Positions 56,531 through 64,000 of a stretch of DNA of 64,000 nt are shown piece by piece (within the stretch, counting starts at the first letter, position 1; each line of letters begins with the position of its first letter). The notes beneath the pieces are model-generated. The model worked only from the letters and a program-made list of their open reading frames with translations, was not told the DNA's origin and searched no databases. This stretch comes from Gnetum montanum (lineage: Eukaryota > Streptophyta > Gnetopsida > Gnetales > Gnetaceae): NCBI GenBank assembly GCA_015680685.1, contig MNCI01016011.1, positions 4,923 to 68,922 of the forward strand, written 5' to 3'. Position numbers and translations under genes: made by a program.

Positions 56531-59475
56531 ATAAGATATCTTCTAAAACTGCAGTTAGAGAAGCTTTATTTGATGATCTATGCACCAAGGCCCCGGATTT
56601 ATCTAAAAATACTAATTGGCAAACGTTAGCTCAAACTGAAACAATTCAAGTTCAAAAGGGAGGAAAACAATACCCTGTTAAAATAGGAGCCTGTTTACAT
56701 CTAGATGAAAGACAAAGCTTTGTTGACCTATTACATGAATTTAATGATGTTTTGGCTTGGACTTACAAAGACCTTAGGACTTTTAATCCACTAGTGATGA
56801 CACATACCATTCCCCTTAGGCCAGAAACAAAACCATTCAGGCAAAAGCTTAGACCTGTGAATCCAAAGATTGAAATCCTTATGAAAGCAGAAATCGATAA
56901 ACTCCTAGAATCCAAAATAATTTATCCAGTAAGACACTCCTGTTGGATCTCAAACTTAGTACCCGTTAGGAAACGAACTGGCGAGTTAAGGTTATGTATT
57001 GATTTTTGTAACCTTAATACTTCTTGCATCAAGGATAATTATCCACTCCCTCTTATGGAGGAGTTATTGCAAATTGTGAATGGTGCTCAAATGTATTCCT
57101 TTTTGGATGGGTATTCAGGATATAACCAAATTTTAGTGAATAAGAAGGACCAATATAAGACAACTTTTACAACAAAGTGGGGAACCTTTCAATTCGCTAA
57201 AATGCCATTTGGCCTCATAAATGTTGGCTCTACCTTCCAAAGAGCTATGGACAAAACTTTTGAGGGGCTAATTAGAAAGTGTATTATTATCTACCTTGAC
57301 GACTTAACTGTTTTCTCTAAAGATAGAGGTATGCACCTTAGAGACCTTAGGAATGTTTTTATGAGATGTAGACAATTTGGCATCACCTTGAATGCAAAGA
57401 AATCCATCTTTGGTGTTCAAAGTGGTAAATTTCTAGGTCATATAGTGACCAAAGAGGGGATTGCGATTGATCCTGAGCGAGTAAATGCAATTTTAGAAGT
57501 ACCTTACCCTTTATCCAAGACTGATCTAAGGGCTTTCTTTGGTAAGATTAATTTTGTTAGACGATTTATCCCAATTTATGCTGAATTAGTTAGACCATTG
57601 AATGACATGCTTAAGAAAGATAGTAATATGCATTGGACAAATGATAGAAAGAATGCGTTTCTTGCTATTAAAGAAGCTATAATTGATGCACCTATCCTAG
57701 CTTCTCCTTGGTATGAAAATGATTTCTACTTATATGCCTTTTCTAGCGATATTACAGCTGCTGCTATCTTAACCCAAGACATAAATGATCAAGGTGAAAG
57801 ACCCATAGCTTTCATGTCTGCACCTTTAAAGGATGCCGAATTAAGATACTCACCCGTAGAGAAGCAATTGTATGCTGTGATAAAAGCCTTGAAGAAATTC
57901 CGCTACTACTTGTTAAACTCAAAAGTCTTCGTCATTGTCCCTGATCCAACCACCATCGCTTTAGCCAAATTACAAGATCCTAGTGAGAAACGCGCTAAGT
58001 GGGTTATGAAGCTTCAAGAATTTGATATTCAATGGAAGGTAGCAAAGTTAGTTAGAGGGACTGGTCTTGCTAAATTAATAGCTAAAGCTTCAACCTCGGA
58101 AAATTGTGATGCATCCATAGATAAAGAATCAATTCCTCTTCATATATTATCCATCAATGAAGAAAATGATATCCCATTTGCTCCCAATCGGTTGTATGAT
58201 CCATGGTATGGGGATATCAAGTTTTATTTAACCTTCCATCGTTGTCCCTCAGATTTACCTAGATATAAAAGAAAGCTCTTAATATCAAAATGTTCTAAAT
58301 TCACTCTAATAAGTGGTGAATTATTTAGAAAAAATTTCCAAGGGATATACCTTAAGTGTTTGAACCAAGAGCAAGCTAACGATGCTATAAAACAACTTCA
58401 TGATGAAGGACATATAGGATACCGCACATTAGTTCATAAAATCGTGAGGGATGGTTATTATTGGCCTACTATGATTAATGATGCTTATAACCTAGTTAAG
58501 ATATGTGTTCAATGCCAAATATTTAAAGGTAAAGATTCCAAAAGTTTGGCTCCATTACAACCTATAATACAAACAAGACCATTTGCCCAATGGGCCTTAG
58601 ATTTTACTGGACTAATCAATCCTTTATCTACCTCCTTACATAAGTTTATTTTGACAGCCACTGATTATTGCACATGTTGGTTAGAGCTGAAAGAAACCAA
58701 AACTGCATCATCTCATGAGGTCATTCGCTTCTTAGAAAGTGATATAATATCTAGATATGGTTATCCTTATGGTTTAGTAGTTGATAATGGGCCTGCCTTC
58801 ATTTCAATAGAGTTTACAAATTGGGCTAGAGACCATAACATCATTGTCAAGGCAGTAATCGAATATTACCCACAAGGTAATGGTTTGGCTGAGTCTTCCA
58901 ACAAAATTATATTAGATGGGATTAAAAAGTTGGTAGCCCAAAATCCACGAACTTGGCACGAACAATTAAAATGGGCAGTTTGGGCTAATAGGATTCATTA
59001 CAAAGAATCGATCAAGACTACACCATATGATTTAGTGTACGGACAGGAACCCATATTGCCAATTAATTTACAGATCCCTACATATCAATTCTTCTTGGAC
59101 TACTTACCAACTAACAAGCATCTAATATCACGAGCATGTGACATTTTGAACTTAGAACTTAAAACGGTTAAAGCAATTAAAAATATATGTGGTCATCAAC
59201 AAATTTTCAAGAGATGGTTCGATAAAAAATATGCAGCTAAAAATTTTCAAGTAGGCGATCTAGTCCTTAAGAGAGATAGAGCATCTGGTCAAACTGGCCC
59301 TCAAACTAAGTTTTCACCTATGTGGTCAGGTCCATTCCAAATTGTAGACATCACTGCCCCAAATGTGTTTAAGATTGCTGATTTGCAAGGATATAGGTTA
59401 AATAGGAATTTTAATGCATTTCATTTGAAACATTTCTACTCAGGTACCCCACGTGGGCATCTGGTAGATTCTTAG
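56449..59475 (+). CDS. Intact pol: RT, RNase H, integrase
   Basis: 1008 codons. RT: LRLCIDFCNLN near 180, FLDGYSGYNQI near 218, KMPFGLINVGSTFQRAMD near 250, and catalytic YLDD at 282-285. RNase H: first D at about 434 (AFSSDITAAAIL) and E at about 471 (YSPVEKQLYAVIKAL). Integrase: zinc domain from HDEGHIGY at 651 to CVQCQIF, then D718 (WALDFTG), D779 (VVDNGPAF) and E815 (NGLAESSN), spacing D-60-D-35-E. The tail has FQVGDLVLKRDR and FSPMWSGPFQIVDI and no chromodomain. All catalytic residues are present. The first 20 or so residues may be out-of-frame overlap with protease, so the ATG is not a trusted start. Expression would need the protease-pol shift. Confidence 0.9.
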   Translation: MFHSILSRFSEGEFNDQGDTSKDVVFLNKISSKTAVREALFDDLCTKAPDLSKNTNWQTLAQTETIQVQKGGKQYPVKIGACLHLDERQSFVDLLHEFNDVLAWTYKDLRTFNPLVMTHTIPLRPETKPFRQKLRPVNPKIEILMKAEIDKLLESKIIYPVRHSCWISNLVPVRKRTGELRLCIDFCNLNTSCIKDNYPLPLMEELLQIVNGAQMYSFLDGYSGYNQILVNKKDQYKTTFTTKWGTFQFAKMPFGLINVGSTFQRAMDKTFEGLIRKCIIIYLDDLTVFSKDRGMHLRDLRNVFMRCRQFGITLNAKKSIFGVQSGKFLGHIVTKEGIAIDPERVNAILEVPYPLSKTDLRAFFGKINFVRRFIPIYAELVRPLNDMLKKDSNMHWTNDRKNAFLAIKEAIIDAPILASPWYENDFYLYAFSSDITAAAILTQDINDQGERPIAFMSAPLKDAELRYSPVEKQLYAVIKALKKFRYYLLNSKVFVIVPDPTTIALAKLQDPSEKRAKWVMKLQEFDIQWKVAKLVRGTGLAKLIAKASTSENCDASIDKESIPLHILSINEENDIPFAPNRLYDPWYGDIKFYLTFHRCPSDLPRYKRKLLISKCSKFTLISGELFRKNFQGIYLKCLNQEQANDAIKQLHDEGHIGYRTLVHKIVRDGYYWPTMINDAYNLVKICVQCQIFKGKDSKSLAPLQPIIQTRPFAQWALDFTGLINPLSTSLHKFILTATDYCTCWLELKETKTASSHEVIRFLESDIISRYGYPYGLVVDNGPAFISIEFTNWARDHNIIVKAVIEYYPQGNGLAESSNKIILDGIKKLVAQNPRTWHEQLKWAVWANRIHYKESIKTTPYDLVYGQEPILPINLQIPTYQFFLDYLPTNKHLISRACDILNLELKTVKAIKNICGHQQIFKRWFDKKYAAKNFQVGDLVLKRDRASGQTGPQTKFSPMWSGPFQIVDITAPNVFKIADLQGYRLNRNFNAFHLKHFYSGTPRGHLVDS

Positions 59476-60756
59476 TTGCATGTTTTCTTCCCCTTTTTCT
59501 TTGCATTTCATATGTATATTATTGCATTTCCATATTTTGCTTGCATTTTCATCATTTCCTTCTTAGCATATTGTTTTGATTATTGTGTTCTTCATATGAT
59601 TTTAATAATCATTGGTCATTTGAGTTACTTGATATTGGGTCATCTTAACACCATTGAAAAATAATGTAGGTATAATATAATTTACTATTACTATGATATA
59701 ATGCTATAAAATCCACTTTATATTTTATAAATAATATAACTCTTTCCAATTGATTCCAAGGTTTTAGTTTATTTGTTATGTTTGATTATGGAGCATTTGA
59801 TTTATGCAAACTTATCATGTTATCATCATGATCATGTGAGTGTAGGATATGTGATGTTGGAGAGTGGTTAGTTATAATTACTAGGTGACCTTGGAAAATT
59901 ATATCCTTTCCTCTCATAAGCCGAACCCCTTAGGTATGATGATCCATGGCTATCCTGTGAACAACGGGGTGAAGTGTGTTCATTTCTACTTGAGAACCCA
60001 TAGCCACCCAAGAGACCTGCTATGATGCCACTAATCAAAGGCACATACACGAGGGTTGAACTACACCATGGGCAAATTTTCCAAAAGGACCATGCTCTTT
60101 GGCAGTGCAGCTAATCAGCCAGACTCATGTTGGAATTCCTACCTCAAGAATGAAGTACACCATGAGCAAAGTTTCCTTTAAGAGAAAAAAAAAAAAACAA
60201 AAAATGAGGACCATGTTCATTGGCAGTGTAATAAGTTCTTGAGTGTGATGGGATCCGGCAGCAATCCTCACCCTAACCTCCATTTCCCCTTTTAAATTTA
60301 AGTTTTACAAAAAAGAAAAAAAAAGACCTAAGGAAAAATCTGAAAGTTGTGGCTTACTATGATCTAACATGAGCTTTAGCTCATCCTCCTCATTAAGTTT
60401 TGTATAAGTCACTTGCTCAAAATAGTCTGCATACTTTTACTGTTACCTTGTGAGAATATTGAGAATGAGAGCTTAAGTATATATCTACATATATATATAT
60501 AATTATACATATATATCTATAGATCTTAGTCAAAATAACAATAAATTATATATTTAGATTTTAATGGTTGTTTGGATGGCCTATGTCGGTGTCTCTTTTG
60601 ATTATTTGGATATTTTGATCATGTTCAGAACATTATAGTTTACTTTTAAGTTTGCATTTCTTATTTCATGTTGTTTTTGTTTCCCCATCTGTTACATTTT
60701 CATTTAAAATTTTCTAGTTCTTGTACTTTCATGCAATCTGTAGTTTGGGGGCTAAG
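59476..60756 (+). other. 3' untranslated region and polypurine tract
   Basis: 1.28 kb without a domain. Short frames at 59476-59664 are T-rich and unsupported. It contains an AT dinucleotide run (about 60475-60515) and A-rich tracts. TTTGGGGGCTAAG (60744-60756) is the polypurine tract. Much of this region recurs inverted at 51650-52155 and 62374-62790, as part of the older relative. Confidence 0.8.
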
Positions 60757-62373
60757 TGTTGAGGCCAACCTCACCCATGCTAGGCATAGGGCCTTGTTTG
60801 AACAAGTTTTATTAAAAATAAAAAAATAAAAAATAAAAATCTAAAATGAAAAAAATTAAAAATAGAGCTCCATGAGCTTGCACATGGCCATTGTCCATGT
60901 GCTGGTGGGCTTTGTTAACGTTGATCAAGCATCCACCCATGACTTATGACCCATGATGATTATCCTGTTTTGTTTTTTTTTTCTTTTTGCAGCGATATGA
61001 GAAAAAGAGCAAAAATCAGCAATGACCAATAAATAGAAATCTAGAAAAAGGAAAAAATAATACGTGGTAAAGGCAGTTGGCAGTTTAGGGTTAGGATTGT
61101 CTTCCTCAGGGCCGCTATAAAGAGAGAGGAGGAGTAGGGTTTCTGAGAGGAGGGATTAGAGGCCTTATGCGATTTATGGGGTTGGTTGGCTTTGAAATTT
61201 GGTTCCAATATTCTTACTATTGCATTGAAGCTCTTTGCTATCCATAGAGCTTTAGATTCTTTCAAGAGCTGGGTTTTCTCTTTGCGCAAGCGTGCGTGCG
61301 TTTTGGTTCGCATGTTATTTTTAATCGTTTTGGTGGTTAGTTTTTTTTTGAAACGATAATTGCCCTTCATGATCTGCATCTTTTCTAGTTTGCAAGAGTT
61401 CTAAGGCGTTCCAAATTTTTGTTTTTGCAAAAAATGCATCAATTTGATTGATTGGAGTCTGCTACATTTTGTGTGTCAGTGTTGTGTCGTGATTTATGCC
61501 AGTTCTCATCATCAGGTGTCTACCGAGTTTGAAGATTTTTCCTGCGCCGATCATGTTTTGTAGGAAGGGATAGGGTTTTCTGAAATATTCGTTTCTTGGT
61601 TTATAAATTTTCGTCCTTTCGGGGGTCTATGGTAGGACATTTTTATCTATATGCATTATTATTGTTCATCATGTTACCGTAAGTACTTTAGGAACTATAA
61701 AACATTTCAGTGGCATCAAAGATTTGCAGCCATCCTGTGCAAATCAAAGCCATCTTACCTTATAGAATAGAGCGAATGCAGAACAACCCAGTACTATACG
61801 TCTACGTATATAGGGTATATAGGATTACAAGTGTGGGTGATTCTATCGAGTAATGTCGTTTATGTTTTGCTAAGAAAAACTGCATTTGTTTGTTTGGTTG
61901 CTTGACAAACATTTAGTGGGGCCTCAGGCTCTTTCTCTTTGGATCGGTGATGATCAAGGCCTCTACAGAATCTAGCAAATGCTCTGTCAACCTTCTCTCT
62001 CGATGTCAGGGTGACAGCTGACGCTCGCAACGTGTCAATAGTGTACCAGAACCGGGACACAGAGCACATGAGATAAAATTTGATTTAATTTGAATTTTGT
62101 TTCGTATTGTACTCAAAATTTGCACAAATATTTAATTACGATTTTTAATTATTTTACTATGTTTTCCAAGATATAATAGAACTTTCCTAAAATTAAGTTT
62201 AAGTTTTTAATATTTTGCTTAAAAATATTATTATTATTATTTTTTCATATAGCCCTTTCCAGTTGAGACTATTCTTAGGTTTCCGTACCCATACGGGAGG
62301 CGCCCTAGGCAATAGTCTCCTAAAACGAGTTTTCATAGGTGTTGGCGACGTGTCCAAAATTTACGCATCAACA
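60757..62373 (+). repeat. 3' LTR of the full-length gypsy element
   Basis: Runs TGTTGAGGCCAACC to CATCAACA, 1617 bases. TATAAAGA is at 61116-61123. The minus-strand frame 61860-62069 also exists at 53257-53466 only because the LTRs are duplicates. Confidence 0.92.
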
Positions 62374-64000
62374 GTCACATATCTTACACTCACATGATCA
62401 TGATAATAATATGATAAGTTAGCATAAATCATGTCCTCCATACTCCAACATAACCAATAAAACTAAAACCTTGAAAAAGATTGGGAAGAATCATAGCGTT
62501 ATTGAAATATATGATATAAAGAAGATTTTATGTAATAGTAATAGGATATATCATGTAAAGTATGATACTTACATTATTTTCCAATGGTGTTATGATGACC
62601 CAATGCCTAGTAACTCAAATAACCATAATGCTTATTAAAATCATATGAAAAGCATAAATCAAACCAAAACAATATGCTAAGAAAGAGATAATCAAAATGC
62701 AAAGAAAACATGCAAATGCAACTATATATAAATGAAATGCATGGTGAAGGGGAAGAAAAGATGCAACTAAGAATCCAGTAAGTGTTCATTTGGGGCACCT
62801 AAGTAGAAATGCTTCAAATGTAATGCATTAAAGTTCCTCTATAACTTATGTCCTTGCAAATCAGAAATTTTGTACATATTGGGGCCAACGATCTCTATAA
62901 CTTGGAATGAACTTGACCACATAGGAGAAAACTTAGTTTGAGGATTTTTTTGACTAGATACTCTATCTCTCTTATGGACTAGATCTCCTATTTTAAAGAC
63001 TTTACCTGCATATCTCTTATCAAGCCACCATTAAATGATTTGTCGATGATTAAGATTACAAAAATCGATACACAATCATAATTCACTTGTTTGCTTTCTA
63101 TCAAGCACTAAATTTGATATCCAACTTTAGATTCTACAAGTTCATCAAGTTCTTCTTTCATCCAAGTTTCAATCTTAGGTCTAATAGGTCTAAGTTTTTG
63201 TAGGTTGTTGAATACAACTTCTCTAGGAACATGTTCCATGGATGTGTCATCAAAATTTGACACACCTTCTAATATTTTAAGGAATAGGATCTCATTTATA
63301 TCTTTGTCCTCTCTTAATGGTGGCAGGTCACCCAAAAGAAATCCATTTCCATCGTGTTGATGATAAGGTAGGGTATCTTCATAGATTTCTTCACCTTCTC
63401 TAGACGTTTGATAGGGTTGGGTGGAATCTATATGAAGAAAAGGATTTATTTTTCTAATTTCACTCACATGATCATTTATAACATGTTCGTCATGCTGAAC
63501 CTCAATAACTCCAATATAAAGATTAGTGTTTTGATTTTTCAAAGATTGATTTTGTTGATTGAAGGTTGTAACTAGTTTATAGAAAGGCTATTTTGGTATG
63601 GTCATATATTCAAATTTTCCTTTAATAAGCATTAATAGTTTTGAGAAATTTGACCTAAAGAAGCCCCCAAACTTGGCTTCAAAAGTCCTAGACAAGAGCA
63701 TATTATAAGTTGGTGACATGTCAACTACTAAGATATCTATATAACATGTAAATGTAGGGTATTGTTTAAGTTGTACTTTCACTACTCTTCATGACCTTGC
63801 TATAGGTATCTTAGATCCATTGAGTTGAATCACAATTTTTTTTTGCAGTAGCATCCATGCTTCTAAAGTCTTACATACCTCAAGTGACATGACACTAATG
63901 GTTGCTCTAGAATCCATCAAACCATTATGAACTTTCTTTCCTAAAATAATCAGAGTTGTTAAGAAAGGTGGTTGCTCTTTTTTGCTCATCATGGAATTGT
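62374..64000 (-). mobile_element. Older inverted gypsy relative, internally deleted
   Basis: On the minus strand, from the window end downward: protease (63992-63588), a protease-RT linker and the beginning of RT (63542-63108), then after an abrupt jump near 63060-63108 the integrase tail (about 63040-62790, with FKIGDLVHKRDRVS-type wording), and 3' untranslated sequence to 62374. It resumes at 52155 after the inserted element. Most of RT, RNase H and integrase is missing, so it is a deleted copy. Its 5' half lies beyond the window. Confidence 0.8.
63108..63992 (-). pseudogene. Protease and RT start of the older relative
   Basis: 63992 downward reads IILGKKVHNGLMDSRATISVM. The active-site D-S-G is changed to D-S-R, so the protease is dead. 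63782-63588 continues with VDMSPTYNMLLSRTFEAKF. After a stop near 63588, 63542-63108 runs in one frame through the linker to KLRPIRPKIETWMKEELDELV, the entry to RT, where the copy is truncated. This one-frame passage is the reference for the frame shift in the full-length element. Confidence 0.75.

Larger units (their letters stand above)
52161..62373 (+). mobile_element. Full-length Ty3/gypsy element with 1.6-kb LTRs
   Basis: 5' LTR 52161-53770, gag from 54220, gap, protease, pol 56449-59475, a long 3' untranslated region, polypurine tract TTTGGGGGCTAAG ending at 60756, and 3' LTR 60757-62373. The flanks are GTCAT (52156-52160) and GTCAC (62374-62378), a 5-base duplication with one change. 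Both flanks are complementary parts of an older relative. Gag has two stops and one shift separates protease from pol, but the 1008-codon pol frame is open. No chromodomain is visible after integrase. The primer site downstream of 53770 could not be matched to a tRNA. Confidence 0.9.

Overview
The window looks like gene-desert DNA from a land plant with a large, repeat-rich nuclear genome, perhaps a gymnosperm-scale one. The basis is layered plant-type Ty3/gypsy and Ty1/copia LTR retrotransposons, primer sites matching plant tRNA-Asp and initiator tRNA-Met, a hAT transposon, a LINE remnant, and long AT-rich stretches without recognisable host genes. The species cannot be named from sequence alone. 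I found no intact host gene, tRNA, rRNA or CRISPR.

Layout. (1) 1-7165: a decayed plus-strand chromovirus-like gypsy element (gag, protease, RT, RNase H, integrase) with a minus-strand RNase H-integrase fragment inside it at about 1915-3785. (2) 7166-11026: decayed repeats and a LINE C-terminal remnant. (3) 11027-20800: a minus-strand Athila-like gypsy element, broken by two TSD-flanked solo LTRs (14652-15677, TSD AAACC; 16871-18105, TSD GTAGC). (4) 20760-23270: AT-rich, no gene. (5) 23276-30546 (TSD AATGC) and 30617-35678 (TSD AAAAT): two related gag-only, pol-less elements with tRNA-Asp primer sites. The first carries a solo LTR at 28245-29107. (6) 38193-44841: a nearly complete minus-strand copia element (TSD AAGCA) with an assembly gap. 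(7) 44847-46990: a plus-strand gypsy gag-protease remnant. (8) 47389-50160: a decayed hAT transposon with an 8-bp TSD. (9) 52161-62373: a full-length plus-strand gypsy element with 1.6-kb LTRs and an intact 1008-codon RT-RNase H-integrase frame. It is inserted into an inverted, older, internally deleted relative of itself (51650-52155 and 62374-64000).

How the parts may work together. The two pol-less elements share LTR ends (TGATGA...TCATCA), the layout of a repeat array before TATAAATA, and a tRNA-Asp primer site with each other. The LTR at 11027-11862, which lies where the 3' LTR of the Athila-like element should be, has the same ends and promoter layout. This suggests an autonomous/non-autonomous family, which is an inference.

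The most interesting recurrent signal is in the LTR promoters. Arrays built on the palindrome GCGATATCGC sit just upstream of TATAAATA in several LTRs. A different LTR family at 16871-18105 has arrays of GCGTATACGC in the same position relative to its own TATA box. Several oddities are likely assembly artefacts: a palindrome around one N, a duplication around another N, and two N gaps.
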